DNA of 64,000 nt from an uncultured Prevotellaceae bacterium (GCA_900316835.1 ONEL01000017.1:33897-97896), one strand, 5' to 3'. Positions 26,752 to 35,810 are shown, counted from the first letter of the stretch. Translations and numbers: made by a program. The notes: generated by a model not told the origin, from the letters alone.

Positions 26752-28377
26752 TCAATAAGGCGCTTGAGTAACGCGACGCTTACCTGGAGGAGGTGGTACC
26801 GCCACATTGCGATTGCTGCGAGTGGGATCGCTACTTGCGCTACTGCGGGCTGGTGGCACACTCCTTGACGCTGATGATTGAGGTTGTGAGGGTTGTGAGG
26901 GCTGTGCCTGTTGCACTGGCTGTTCTTGAGCCACTTTGGCCTCGGGTTGTGGTGGAACCGGTGGCGTGTAACCCTCGTCGTCGTCATCGTCAAATGCCGC
27001 AGGATAAGGATCATAACGTTCAGCACGAGGCACTCTCACATTGCTACCACTAGGATAAGACACATCGGGAGTGGGGACTGAAGTTACTCGTGGTGCGGGA
27101 GGCACTGGCACATCGGTACCAATAGCCATGGAATCGACAGGTTCCTCGGGAAGCACCGAGTCGATGGTCACATCGGGATTAATGAGCGTGTCGGGCTTTT
27201 GAGCATTCACTACTGGTGTGCTAGGCTTGCGCAGCATGAAACAAGCAGTAATGCCTGCTGCCAGTAACACAGCTGCCAGCACTATCCAAAGGCCTTTTTT
27301 CAAGTTGCTCTTATCGCTTGCCACAGCCGCATGGGCATCCTTGCCCTTGTTTTCATCAACCACACCTTGAGCATTCTCAATGGCTGGTGGTGGGGCTAAG
27401 GTTTCCTCTTTGCGCTCGGTAGCTTCAACAGGTGTAATGGACGGAGGTGCTACTGAGTCATCACTTAGAGCCGGCACAGGAGCCTCATGAACATCTTGCT
27501 CCTCATCGCCACTGGCATCAACAGCAAGTGGCGATGCCGCAACAATCTCAGTCGCACTTGCTTCCTTCTCGCCAATCGCTGTGGCAGGGCTAGCAAGTGG
27601 CTCATCTCCTTCTTCTTTTTCAACAGCATCTACTTGAAGCAAGAATGCGCTACGGTTGTCGGCCCCGCCTTGAATTTTCATTTGCAAGTAGGCAAGTTTT
27701 TGAGAATTGGTTTTACTCTCATCGGCAAGTATTGCCATGAGCTGCTTGTCACTAATCTCTCCACACACACCATCGCTGCACACAATGAAATAGTCGCCAG
27801 GCTTAACATCGGCAATAAAGACGATGTCGGCCCTCACGGGGCGACCAGGTATCATGGCGCGAGTAAGAATGTTGCGTTTGGGCGACGCCTCGGCTTCGGC
27901 GCGTGTGAGACGTCCCATCAGGAAGAGATCATTAACTAGCGAATGGTCACGCGAGCGATACATCACTTGCCCCGTTGAGGGACGCAGGTGATAAATGCGG
28001 CTGTCGCCAATGTGCGCCGCTACCACTCCATTGCTCGTGAATGCAAGCATGGTGAGTGTAGTACCCATCGATTTCTCGCTATCAAATCCTGAAGCCACTG
28101 CCTCAAGGGCATGTTGAGCATTTAACACCGCTTCACTCACCTTCTCGCGAGTGAGTTGCTGGCCGGTGGCGAGATACTCATCAACCCATTTTCCCATGGC
28201 ACTAGCCACAGCCGCACTAGCAACCTCACCATTGTCAAGGCCACCTAGCCCGTCGCACACTACAAACACTCGGCTACTAGCCGATAGCTGCTCAAGCTGC
28301 GGATAAATCGCGTCTTCCTGCTTTTGTCGCTTGCCTATCTCATAGATTCCAAGCGGATTATGTAGCCTAATTCTCAT
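26752..28377 (-). CDS. PP2C-type Ser/Thr phosphatase with transmembrane and Pro-rich C-terminus
   Basis: Residues 1-240 form a PP2C domain: FVVCDGLGG, STTLTML-like GTTLTMLAF, VAAHIGDSRIYHLR and DYFIVCSDGVCGEISD contain the metal-binding aspartates. An acidic Ala/Pro/Glu-rich linker (about 250-355) leads to a single membrane helix (GLWIVLAAVLLAAGITACFML, about 360-380, outside part beyond). The periplasmic part is Pro/Ser/Gln-rich and ends in a basic VPPPPGKRRVTQ. Such enzymes oppose Hanks-type Ser/Thr kinases, commonly in wall growth or stress signalling; no kinase gene is in the window. A -7 box TACATTTG lies on the minus strand at 28434-28441. Confidence 0.88.
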   Translation of the reverse strand: MRIRLHNPLGIYEIGKRQKQEDAIYPQLEQLSASSRVFVVCDGLGGLDNGEVASAAVASAMGKWVDEYLATGQQLTREKVSEAVLNAQHALEAVASGFDSEKSMGTTLTMLAFTSNGVVAAHIGDSRIYHLRPSTGQVMYRSRDHSLVNDLFLMGRLTRAEAEASPKRNILTRAMIPGRPVRADIVFIADVKPGDYFIVCSDGVCGEISDKQLMAILADESKTNSQKLAYLQMKIQGGADNRSAFLLQVDAVEKEEGDEPLASPATAIGEKEASATEIVAASPLAVDASGDEEQDVHEAPVPALSDDSVAPPSITPVEATERKEETLAPPPAIENAQGVVDENKGKDAHAAVASDKSNLKKGLWIVLAAVLLAAGITACFMLRKPSTPVVNAQKPDTLINPDVTIDSVLPEEPVDSMAIGTDVPVPPAPRVTSVPTPDVSYPSGSNVRVPRAERYDPYPAAFDDDDDEGYTPPVPPQPEAKVAQEQPVQQAQPSQPSQPQSSASRSVPPARSSASSDPTRSNRNVAVPPPPGKRRVTQAPY

Positions 28378-28682
28378 TTATTTCCACATTTTTTACCAGT
28401 GTGAATATTACTTTATTAATAAAGCTCACATTACAAATGTAACGTAACAAGTTGCCAATTAATTGCATGATATCCAGTTCAAATTTACAAAATTAATAAT
28501 CCACAACAACATTTACAATAATAGTAAAACGTTTTCTTAATAATTGTAGCTATTTTTGCACAACCTACAATATTTTTTTTGCTAAAACAAAATTATTATC
28601 TAACTTTGCGCTTGTGATATTGCATGAATAAGATAAATCTAAACATACATTGTTTTTTTATTAAAATAACATCTAAAAAATT
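28378..28682. promoter_or_regulatory. Divergent promoter region between the PP2C gene and fba
   Basis: On the minus strand TACATTTG (28434-28441) serves the PP2C gene. On the plus strand TTG (28579-28581) and TAACTTTG (28601-28608), 19 bases apart, serve fba, leaving a leader of about 70 bases. The rest is AT-rich, with no gene. Confidence 0.65.
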
Positions 28683-29684
28683 ATGGTAAGTTACAAGGAG
28701 TTAGGCCTGGTCAACACCCGTGAGATGTTTGCTAAGGCAATCAATGGAGGTTATGCAATCCCCGCTTTCAATTTCAACAACATGGAGCAATTGCAGGCTA
28801 TTATCAAAGCTAGCGCCGAGACTAAATCGCCTGTTATACTGCAAGTTTCGAAAGGTGCTCGCAACTATGCTAACCAAACACTGCTTCGCTACATGGCACA
28901 AGGTGCTGTGGAGTATGCTAAGGAACTGGGATGGGAACATCCACAAATTTGCCTCCACCTCGACCATGGCGACACCTTTGAGTTGTGCAAGAGCTGTGTA
29001 GACTTTGGCTTCTCAAGTGTGATGATTGATGGTAGCTCACTACCCTATGAAGACAACATCGCTTTGACTAAGAAAGTGGTTGAGTACGCTCACCAGTTTG
29101 ACGTAACTGTTGAGGCTGAGCTCGGTGTGCTGGCAGGCGTTGAAGACGACGTGCAAGCCGAGGAATCACACTACACCAAGCCCGAGGAGGTTATCGACTT
29201 CGCAACACGCACTGGCTGCGATTCACTAGCAATCTCTATTGGTACCAGCCATGGCGCTTACAAGTTCAAGCCCGAGCAGTGCACTCGCGACCCAAAGACA
29301 GGCAAGCTCGTTCCTCCCCCACTGGCATTTGACGTGCTCGACGCCGTGATGGAGAAACTGCCTGGCTTCCCCATCGTGCTTCATGGCTCTTCGTCGGTTC
29401 CACAAGAATATGTCGACACCATCAATGCTCATGGTGGCAAGTTGCCCGACGCTGTGGGCATCCCCGAGGAGCAGTTACGCAAAGCCGCTAAGAGTGCCGT
29501 GTGCAAAATCAACATCGACAGCGATAGCCGCTTAGCATTTACCGCCGCTGTGCGCAAGGTATTTGACGAGAAGCCTGGTGAGTTTGACCCACGCAAGTAT
29601 TGTGGTCCCGCTCGCGATGAGATGACCAAGCTCTACAAGCACAAGATTATTGAGGTGCTGGGTAGTAACGGCAAGGCCGAGTAA
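28683..29684 (+). CDS. fba: Fructose-bisphosphate aldolase, class II
   Basis: The 333-residue enzyme has NGGYAIPAFNFNNMEQLQAI, then CLHLDHGDTFELCKSCVDFG (zinc His and catalytic Asp), SSVMIDGSSLPYEDN, VEAELGVLAGVEDD (Glu ligand), LAISIGTSHGAYKF and IVLHGSSSVP (second zinc His and phosphate site), the standard class IIB order. It splits fructose 1,6-bisphosphate to the triose phosphates in glycolysis. A strong promoter and a hairpin terminator mark a monocistronic, highly expressed gene. Confidence 0.96.
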   Translation: MVSYKELGLVNTREMFAKAINGGYAIPAFNFNNMEQLQAIIKASAETKSPVILQVSKGARNYANQTLLRYMAQGAVEYAKELGWEHPQICLHLDHGDTFELCKSCVDFGFSSVMIDGSSLPYEDNIALTKKVVEYAHQFDVTVEAELGVLAGVEDDVQAEESHYTKPEEVIDFATRTGCDSLAISIGTSHGAYKFKPEQCTRDPKTGKLVPPPLAFDVLDAVMEKLPGFPIVLHGSSSVPQEYVDTINAHGGKLPDAVGIPEEQLRKAAKSAVCKINIDSDSRLAFTAAVRKVFDEKPGEFDPRKYCGPARDEMTKLYKHKIIEVLGSNGKAE

Positions 29685-29719
29685 TACACACTCCCCCTTA
29701 TAACATTCCCTTTTCCACG

Positions 29720-29755
29720 AGGGCGGTTGCTGATTAAGCAATCGCCCTATTTTTT
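29720..29755 (+). terminator. Terminator of fba
   Basis: Twelve-base arms AGGGCGGTTGCT (29720-29731) and AGCAATCGCCCT (29737-29748) pair with one G-U and are followed by ATTTTTTA. Confidence 0.85.
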
Positions 29756-29834
29756 ACCATAGAGCTTGCTACCATTTTTCGGGGCAGGTGCAATGGTTTG
29801 CGTTTCACAACAAGAAAAATGAAGCCATATCTCA

Positions 29835-29864
29835 TTGTTATCTAAGAAAATATATTTAATTTTG
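29835..29864 (+). promoter_or_regulatory. Promoter of the dockerin/SusF-like gene
   Basis: TTG at 29835-29837 and TAATTTTG at 29857-29864 are 19 bases apart, leaving a leader of about 90 bases before the ATG at 29962. Confidence 0.65.
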
Positions 29865-29961
29865 TAATTGTAAAAACAGCCATGTGTAAAACCCGTTTTT
29901 GCATCGTGGCAAAAGAGAATCCATTTTACGGGATTTTATTAATCTTCTTAATCATTTTTTT

Positions 29962-31536
29962 ATGAACAAAAAATTACTTAATTCATTGCTGGCAACAGTT
30001 TTTGCTGTGGTAGGAATTTTCGCTTTTTCCAGCCAGGCGAGTGCAGCAGTCAAGGGAGACGTTAACGGCGACGGTGAGTGCACCGGTAGCGATGTCACAG
30101 CGCTTTACAACCACATCCTCTTCGGACAGGACACCGAGATCTTTAATGGCGACCAAAATGGTGACGGAGAAGTGACCGGTAGCGATGTCACTGCCGTCTA
30201 CAACATCATCCTGGGTCTGGCTCCACAATATGATAGCGTTTACATCCTGGGAGAAGTGAATGGAAACTTGTGGGATCCATCAGTTGGCTTTGAGATGGAC
30301 ACCGAGGATGGTAAAATCTATACCGCTCATGTTACCACCAAAGCTAGTGGCTTTAGCTATTTCAGCTTCACTAAACAACTTGCCCAAGAGAACAGCGAGG
30401 CGGCATGGGATGAAATTGCCCCCTACCGCTTTGGCGCTCAGAACGAAGGCGTGGAATATAATTACGTAGTTACTGAGGCCGTGCTTGGAACCAGTATTGC
30501 TCTCACTAATGACAATTTTAGTGCTCTGCAAGTAGCTCCCGGCACCTTCGACTTGAGCATTGACATGGAAAAGATGGAACTCACCATCACCGGCGAATTC
30601 ACACCACAAACTCAGCCTGAGGGCAACTGGTACCTAATAGGCACAAACAACAACTGGTCAGAAACCGACCAAAGCTACATGTTCACCCAAAGCACTGAAG
30701 ATCCTAACGTATATAGCATCCATGTTGACAACGTGAATGGAGACTTCTGGTTCAAGATTGCAAACGCTGACTGTTACACGGCCACAAACTTCTGGAGTGG
30801 CACCATTCTTTGTGCTGCCAACGACGGCGAGAATGCACTGAGTGGAAATCTCGTGCAAGGCAATCAGGGAGCATTCTGCATCCCAGGTTCTTACAAGGCT
30901 ACCTATCTCGACATCACTATCAACGTTGCCGAGCTCACTTATAGCATAGAAACCGACGGCCAAGAGCCTGTAGAAGATCCTAATGCTGAGTATGATTACA
31001 TGTATATTGCCGGCGATGCCGATGGCTGGAGTGGCAATGGAGGCAAGATCGCCTCGGTTAAAGGCGAGAATGATTTCTATGGATTCTTTACATCAGGAAC
31101 AAAGTTCAAATTCCAGAAGGAGCAAGGCAGCTGGGCTGTGAACTATGGTGGTAGCAATGGCACTCTTGCAAGCAATGGTGCCGACATCCCCGCCAGTGGC
31201 TACGTTTACGTTAACGCCAACCTCAACAACATGACCTACAGTGTGACCCCCATCACCAGCATGGGTGTGATTGGTGACGCCACACAAGGCGGTTGGGCTA
31301 CCGAGACACCTCTCACCTACAATGCCGAAACCAACACTTGGGAAGGCACTATGACTTTCACCGCAGGCGAGATAAAGTTCCGTGCCAATAACAACTGGGA
31401 CATCAGCTTTGGTGGCGCTCTCGACGACCTTACTTTAGGTGGCAGCAACATCACTGTTGAGGCTGGGACCTACAACGTTGCCCTCAAGCTTGTTTGCCCA
31501 GGTGAGTATAGCGCGACCCTAACTCCAGCGAACTGA
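29962..31536 (+). CDS. Secreted protein: N-terminal dockerin and SusF/SusE-like starch-binding domains
   Basis: From ATG 29962 the product is 524 residues; the longer frame from 29899 adds a stretch without signal-peptide character. A signal peptide (IFAFSSQASAAV) is followed at about 30-85 by two calcium-binding dockerin-type repeats (GDVNGDGECTGSDVTALYNH and GDQNGDGEVTGSDVTAVYN). The rest is three or four beta-sandwich modules with openings like YILGEVNGNLWDPSVGFEMD, WYLIGTNNNWSETDQ, YMYIAGDADGWSGNGG and GVIGDATQGGWATETPL, the SusE/SusF outer-membrane starch-binding plan. It should bind glycan and may dock to a partner through the dockerin. No catalytic domain and no SusC/SusD neighbours are present. 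Confidence 0.8.
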   Translation: MNKKLLNSLLATVFAVVGIFAFSSQASAAVKGDVNGDGECTGSDVTALYNHILFGQDTEIFNGDQNGDGEVTGSDVTAVYNIILGLAPQYDSVYILGEVNGNLWDPSVGFEMDTEDGKIYTAHVTTKASGFSYFSFTKQLAQENSEAAWDEIAPYRFGAQNEGVEYNYVVTEAVLGTSIALTNDNFSALQVAPGTFDLSIDMEKMELTITGEFTPQTQPEGNWYLIGTNNNWSETDQSYMFTQSTEDPNVYSIHVDNVNGDFWFKIANADCYTATNFWSGTILCAANDGENALSGNLVQGNQGAFCIPGSYKATYLDITINVAELTYSIETDGQEPVEDPNAEYDYMYIAGDADGWSGNGGKIASVKGENDFYGFFTSGTKFKFQKEQGSWAVNYGGSNGTLASNGADIPASGYVYVNANLNNMTYSVTPITSMGVIGDATQGGWATETPLTYNAETNTWEGTMTFTAGEIKFRANNNWDISFGGALDDLTLGGSNITVEAGTYNVALKLVCPGEYSATLTPAN

Positions 31537-31561
31537 TTCTTACAATCATGAATTAATCTTT

Positions 31562-31753
31562 TTAACGTAAGTTCGATGAATTTATCGTTTGAAAATCATT
31601 GCGTTAACAGTTTCCCCTCTAAGATAGAGGGGGCTGGGGGAGTATGAAACCCTGTTGTTAGCAATCATACTCCTCAGTCGCTTCGCGACAGCTCCTCTAT
31701 CTTAGAGGAGCAGCTTGATACACAGCTACTTATCTTCATCTAACTCACGTTAA
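31562..31753. mobile_element. MITE-like element, copy 2 (short form)
   Basis: Ends TTAACGTAAGTTCGATGAA (31562-31580) and TTCATCTAACTCACGTTAA (31735-31753) are imperfect inverted repeats. The interior carries GCGTTAACAG, a CTCTAAGATAGAG palindrome and CAGTCGCTTCGCGACAG. The roughly 85-base optional module seen in copy 4 is absent. It sits between the dockerin gene and that gene's probable terminator. Confidence 0.85.
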
Positions 31754-31775
31754 TTATCAACTAGTCACAACATCA

Positions 31776-31820
31776 CAATGGCGAGCCCCACCACATGGGA
31801 AACTCGCCATTGCTGTTTTC
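31776..31820 (+). terminator. Terminator of the dockerin/SusF-like gene
   Basis: Ten-base arms CAATGGCGAG (31776-31785) and CTCGCCATTG (31803-31812), then CTGTTTTC. It is 240 bases behind the stop codon because the MITE-like element lies between. Confidence 0.7.
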
Positions 31821-31859
31821 TCTAGCCTAAACTTTTTCAAAGCACAACAAATAAAAAAA

Positions 31860-31881
31860 GGGATAGTCTCCCGACTGTCCC
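31860..31881 (-). terminator. Terminator of the terminase-like gene
   Basis: Arms GGGATAGTC (31860-31868) and GACTGTCCC (31873-31881) pair with one G-U; on the minus strand seven T follow. It lies 215 bases after the stop of the gene ending at 32097. Confidence 0.75.
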
Positions 31882-32096
31882 ATTCCTTAAAATACACAAT
31901 TATCTATAAAACAACTATTTTTCTTTTATGACTTTTCAACTTAATAGTCAATGATGTGATTATTATCTTCACATCCACGGGGCAAAAATATAAAACATTT
32001 CAATAAAAACCAAACTTTTTATTGAAAAATATCACTTTTTGTTCAAAAAAACAAGAAATCGGCAGTTTTGCACTATAAAACAGCACATTTTGTCAA

Positions 32097-34061
32097 TCAT
32101 TGATGAAAGTCAAATTCGAGTTGGGTGTCCTTCATGAACATTTCTTTGCGACTGACACGGGGACGCCCCTCGGCAACACGCATGTCCTCTATAATTTGCA
32201 GACCTATAGCACGCGTCATGAGTATGTCGTCGTGAGTGCCACGACGAGCACCATAGCCTCCACGAGGCTGAAGCTCATAGTTGGCCATCTCATTAACCGC
32301 GTCTTGGTCATTCTCAATGTAGGCACCATCGCGTACGTAGGCAAGGAGATTGTACACGGCACTACTCTTGGTCTTGGGGTTGGTGTGGAAGCCTGGCTTA
32401 TACCCTCCACCCTCACTCATGCGATGAAAGACATTGTGGTAAGCAATCTTTATCTTGTTGAGCAACGTGTCGCCCACCATGCTCTCACATTCCAGTGTGT
32501 TACTCTCAAACACCAGTAGCGCGTTGTGATAGTAGCGAGCTATTTGTGCCGCCTTCCACACTAGCACATCATGCTGGGTGTGACCACGCCATTGTGCCAC
32601 CACTTCGGGCAAGCGGTCTTTATCCATGAAGTCATCGCCCACCCTGCGGTCAATAACCGCTATTACCGACCAGTCGCTACGCTCCGTGCTTCCTCCCACG
32701 TCAACCACCACCATGTAGCGATTGCGCGCGACAGCATTAGTAGCCGGTTTTTTCCACACCTTCATGAGCCCTGAGTCATTTTCAATAAAGTCAACCCCCT
32801 CAAGCGAGAGAGTACCTTTTGCCACCATGTCGCCTTTATAGAGTGGCACGGTGGTGGTAGTAGTCATGCGTTTTACCCACTCGGCGGGAAACAGGTTGCG
32901 GGATGTCGCCATGAATGCCTCGGTGTCGGTAGTGGGAAACTCAGCAGCCATTAAGTTTTGTGTGGGATACTCTCGACGCTTGTGGTGATACCAGTTTATC
33001 ATTTCAAGTGTGCAACCATCTTCCCACAGCCGTTTCTCATAATTGTCGAGCTCACCCACAAGCTTTGCGACATCGCTCACCGCCTGGCGATAGATAGCAA
33101 TCTCGGTCCACGGCACAAACACCGGCTGCTTGTCGCTTTGCCCCGCCATTGCCCTAATCCACTCCTTGTGGAAAAAGTTCCCAACACCATTAGCTGTTGA
33201 TTCTATAACAAGTAGCGTGAGCGGTTCAAGTGGTACTGTGCCACTAATTGAACGTATCACATCCTCGGGATTGTGAAGAGTGCTGACAGGCCAAAATGCG
33301 ACCTCGGTCAAGTGAGCCATTTTCACGTCGTAGCCACGAATGGCATCTTGATTTTGAGCTGTGCCAGTGATAATCAACGACTCGCTACCACTGAGTTGCT
33401 GCACATTACGGCTTCCCTCAAAGGTCTTGAGCTTGGGACGCTCGCCATCACCACTCAAGTGCTTGGGATAATTGCGCAAAGCACGGGTGTACATACCCTT
33501 AATGGCTGCCGAGGTCTGAAGCAAGTGACCGCATATAAGGCTATTCCAGTTGCGCTTAAGCACAAGCTGAATCCATGCCATGTACATCTGCACCAGCGTG
33601 CTGCCACCCCACTGCCGTGCCTTGAGCATTATCAAGCGCAACGGACGCTCACCGCGACGTTGTTCTTCAAGCAATGCCAGCACACGGCGCTGCGGGCGGT
33701 TGAGTCGCATGAGCACCATGCGCCCGGTCACCTTGTCGAGGATGCTTACACAAGTGGCACACCAGTACTCAAAGTCGTGCTTGATGCGCAGCTGTTGCCA
33801 CTCGTCATCGTTCAAGCCTGGCAGTGACTCAAGTTCACGAACCATTGCCTCAGGAATCAGCACCTCACACTCCTCACCATCATCATCATGCCAGCGCCAT
33901 GCCACTCGTGGCACGTAGCTGCCCACCCCGGCTATGGGATCGTAATGGTCTTCAAGCAACAACTTGCGTTGCGCATTCTCGGCAATCACTTCATCAAGCG
34001 ACAAGCTGTCAATAAGACAATGATGAGACTCCTTTATTATTATTTCAACATTCTTTTTCAT
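32097..34061 (-). CDS. Orphan phage-type terminase large subunit (TerL)
   Basis: From ATG 34061 the product is 654 residues (an in-frame start at 34088 adds nine hydrophobic residues). The ATPase half has RPQRRVLALLEEQR, a Walker A variant LKARQWGGST (146-155), an acidic Walker B region KMAHLTEVAFW (247-257) and a coupling strand LLVIESTANG (283-292). The nuclease half has the RNase H-fold acids: Asp454 (MVVVDVGGSTERSDW), Glu519 (LLVFESNTLE) and Asp611/612 (THDDILMTRA). All parts needed to translocate and cut DNA at a phage portal appear intact. No small terminase, portal, capsid or tail gene lies next to it; neighbours are a glycan-binding protein gene and tRNA-Ser. It has its own terminator and a weak promoter candidate (TTTCTTTG, minus strand 34086-34093). 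Confidence 0.85.
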   Translation of the reverse strand: MKKNVEIIIKESHHCLIDSLSLDEVIAENAQRKLLLEDHYDPIAGVGSYVPRVAWRWHDDDGEECEVLIPEAMVRELESLPGLNDDEWQQLRIKHDFEYWCATCVSILDKVTGRMVLMRLNRPQRRVLALLEEQRRGERPLRLIMLKARQWGGSTLVQMYMAWIQLVLKRNWNSLICGHLLQTSAAIKGMYTRALRNYPKHLSGDGERPKLKTFEGSRNVQQLSGSESLIITGTAQNQDAIRGYDVKMAHLTEVAFWPVSTLHNPEDVIRSISGTVPLEPLTLLVIESTANGVGNFFHKEWIRAMAGQSDKQPVFVPWTEIAIYRQAVSDVAKLVGELDNYEKRLWEDGCTLEMINWYHHKRREYPTQNLMAAEFPTTDTEAFMATSRNLFPAEWVKRMTTTTTVPLYKGDMVAKGTLSLEGVDFIENDSGLMKVWKKPATNAVARNRYMVVVDVGGSTERSDWSVIAVIDRRVGDDFMDKDRLPEVVAQWRGHTQHDVLVWKAAQIARYYHNALLVFESNTLECESMVGDTLLNKIKIAYHNVFHRMSEGGGYKPGFHTNPKTKSSAVYNLLAYVRDGAYIENDQDAVNEMANYELQPRGGYGARRGTHDDILMTRAIGLQIIEDMRVAEGRPRVSRKEMFMKDTQLEFDFHQ

Positions 34062-34219
34062 GGTATAGGTGATTAGAATAATGCGCAAAGAAACTAATCA
34101 CAATACCACTCAAGCTATATTAAAAAACAACAAGCAATCTTTTGCACTAGAACACAAGCACTTGGACACACAAAGCATAGAAACTAACAAAAACACCCCA
34201 ACTTTTTTTCAAAAAAATT

Positions 34220-34250
34220 TTGCACATTTCAAAATTTAGCACTATCTTTG
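34220..34250 (+). promoter_or_regulatory. Promoter of tRNA-Ser
   Basis: TTG at 34220-34222 and TATCTTTG at 34243-34250 are 20 bases apart, a near-perfect Bacteroidota promoter 40 bases before the tRNA. Confidence 0.75.
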
Positions 34251-34289
34251 CACTCGCTTAGTGAAAAAGCATTCAGCACTAATGGCACT

Positions 34290-34376
34290 GGAGAGGTGGG
34301 TGAGTGGCTGAAACCAGCAGTTTGCTAAACTGCCGTAGGGGTAACTCTACCGCAAGTTCGAATCTTGTCCTCTCCG
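34290..34376 (+). tRNA. tRNA-Ser (GCU)
   Basis: The acceptor stem pairs GGAGAGG (34290-34296) with CCTCTCC (34369-34375). The anticodon stem GCAGT/ACTGC encloses loop TTGCTAA, so the anticodon is GCT (34324-34326). A long variable arm (GTAGGGGTAACTCTAC) and the T arm TTCGAAT confirm a class II serine tRNA. CA follows the discriminator, so CCA is completed after processing. Confidence 0.95.
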
Positions 34377-34390
34377 CATAATGTGAAAGA

Positions 34391-34424
34391 AACGGTCTCG
34401 ACGATAGTTGAGGCCGTTTTTATT
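34391..34424 (+). terminator. Terminator of tRNA-Ser
   Basis: The stem between AACGGTCTCGA and TTGAGGCCGTT is followed by TTTTA. Confidence 0.8.
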
Positions 34425-34612
34425 GTTTCTCCCTGACGGCAAGTGAGCGAGGATGTGTCGGCTCAGCGGAAAATTAGGCTCATAATGCGAAATCTAATGA
34501 GAACTCCTCCTCTAAGATAGAGGAGCAACTTGTTGCACATTATGGCATAAATTACTATCTTTGTAGGCTCTAGAAAATTTGAAAATTATATTTACATCAC
34601 ATTTAAATAACT

Positions 34613-35470
34613 ATGAAAAAGATTTCATTGATTGTTGCAGGCATCGTGATTGCCATGATGAACGCCAACGCACAAACCACTGCTGTGCAACCCTATTTTG
34701 AGCTTGACCAGCTTCCTAAGTTAATTAACATCATGCCCGAGCCACCAGCGTTCGATAGCCCCGAGTTCGCTGCCGACGTTGTGCGCTACTGCTGGGGAAA
34801 ACAACAGCGACAGGACCCCGACCGTGTGGCTCAAGCCATTGCCGACGCCGAGTGGGACGACCATGCCAAGCTCTATGGACTGTGGAAAGAAGCCTTTGGG
34901 CTGGAGATTAACGAGACCGCTACTCCCGAGATTTGGAAATTGCTCGAGACCAGCCTCGCCACCACCGACCCCATGCGCAAGGAAACCAAGGCACACTACA
35001 AGCGTCAGCGACCCTTTGAGCGATATGACGACACCATGCCATCGCACGAGGAAGATGAACTGCGTGGCGAGGGTAGCTATCCCAGCGGTCACAGCCTGCG
35101 TGGGTGGGGCATCTCGCTACTGCTTGCACAAATTGCTCCCGGGCGTGCCGACGCCATCTTCAAGCGTGGATGGGACTATTGCAACAGCCGTGTCATTGTG
35201 GGCGCCCACTGGCAAAGCGACGTGGACAACAGCCGCACAGCAGCCAGCATAGGATTCTGCGCACTGCAAGGCAGCGAAGCTTTCATCGCACAAATGAAAA
35301 AAGCACAAAATGAATATGTGGCAAAAACACAAGGAGCATCGGGAATTAACGCTACCAGCACCGACGATGGCGTGAAATCGTTGCGAACCTATAATTTGCA
35401 TGGACAATCCATCGACAACAGCTATCGTGGCATAGTTATTGAAGAAGGCAAGAAATCAATAAGAAAATAA
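34613..35470 (+). CDS. PAP2-type class A acid phosphatase, exported
   Basis: The 285-residue protein has a signal peptide (IVIAMMNANAQT) and the complete acid-phosphatase signature: KAHYKRQRPFE, GSYPSGHSLRGWG and SRVIVGAHWQSDVDNSR, in the K-x6-RP / PSGH / SR-x5-H-x3-D order of bacterial class A nonspecific phosphatases. It should release phosphate from organic monoesters in the periplasm or outside. The last 30 residues (TYNLHGQSIDN, then GIVIEEGKKSIRK) copy the sorting-like C-terminus found in other exported proteins of the window. Monocistronic. Confidence 0.92.
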   Translation: MKKISLIVAGIVIAMMNANAQTTAVQPYFELDQLPKLINIMPEPPAFDSPEFAADVVRYCWGKQQRQDPDRVAQAIADAEWDDHAKLYGLWKEAFGLEINETATPEIWKLLETSLATTDPMRKETKAHYKRQRPFERYDDTMPSHEEDELRGEGSYPSGHSLRGWGISLLLAQIAPGRADAIFKRGWDYCNSRVIVGAHWQSDVDNSRTAASIGFCALQGSEAFIAQMKKAQNEYVAKTQGASGINATSTDDGVKSLRTYNLHGQSIDNSYRGIVIEEGKKSIRK

Positions 35471-35510
35471 TTAATCAGTTGTAGGTTGTGTTTTCTTAAA
35501 AGACTATTAT

Positions 35511-35615
35511 GGACTAATGATTTGTGCATTAGAGGGGATACATTAAAGACAAAAATGCGATTAAGTGAGACAAAGCTGAGCTTGCTCAAAGCGTTGCGAG
35601 CGTGAGCATTTTATT
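35511..35615. repeat. Repeat B followed by repeat A
   Basis: GGACTAATGATTTGTGCATT starts repeat B; AAAAATGCGATTAAGTGAG starts repeat A at 35551, ending GCGAGCGTGAGCATTTT. The same B-A fusion is at 57958-58065. Confidence 0.75.
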
Positions 35616-35810
35616 TAATTTAAAACAATTTATATTATTCCTGCGATGGGGGGCTTGTGCCATACTGCGCATGCCCCCCTTTCAGTAGTAATGAGCGCTT
35701 CGCTTAAAATTCATTAAAAATTAATATAAAAATTTTTCATCTTTCTACAATAGCTAATTTTAAGTGCGAAGCACGCCACCTTGCCCTTTGCGCCATGCTG
35801 CGCATGGAAA

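Larger units (their letters stand above)
31537..32096. other. Intergenic region with MITE-like copy 2 and two terminators
   Basis: It contains MITE-like copy 2 (31562-31753), a terminator for the upstream gene displaced to 31776-31812, and a minus-strand terminator for the terminase-like gene at 31860-31881. The remaining 200 bases are AT-rich with no gene seen. Confidence 0.7.
34062..34612. other. Intergenic region holding tRNA-Ser and a repeat fragment
   Basis: From left to right: upstream region of the terminase-like gene, tRNA promoter, tRNA-Ser, its terminator, then a fragment at 34484-34530 with AATCTAATGAGAACTCCTCC and the TCTAAGATAGAGGAG palindrome shared with the MITE-like family and with 63764-63800. 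A -7 box TATCTTTG near 34554 may serve the phosphatase gene. Confidence 0.6.
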
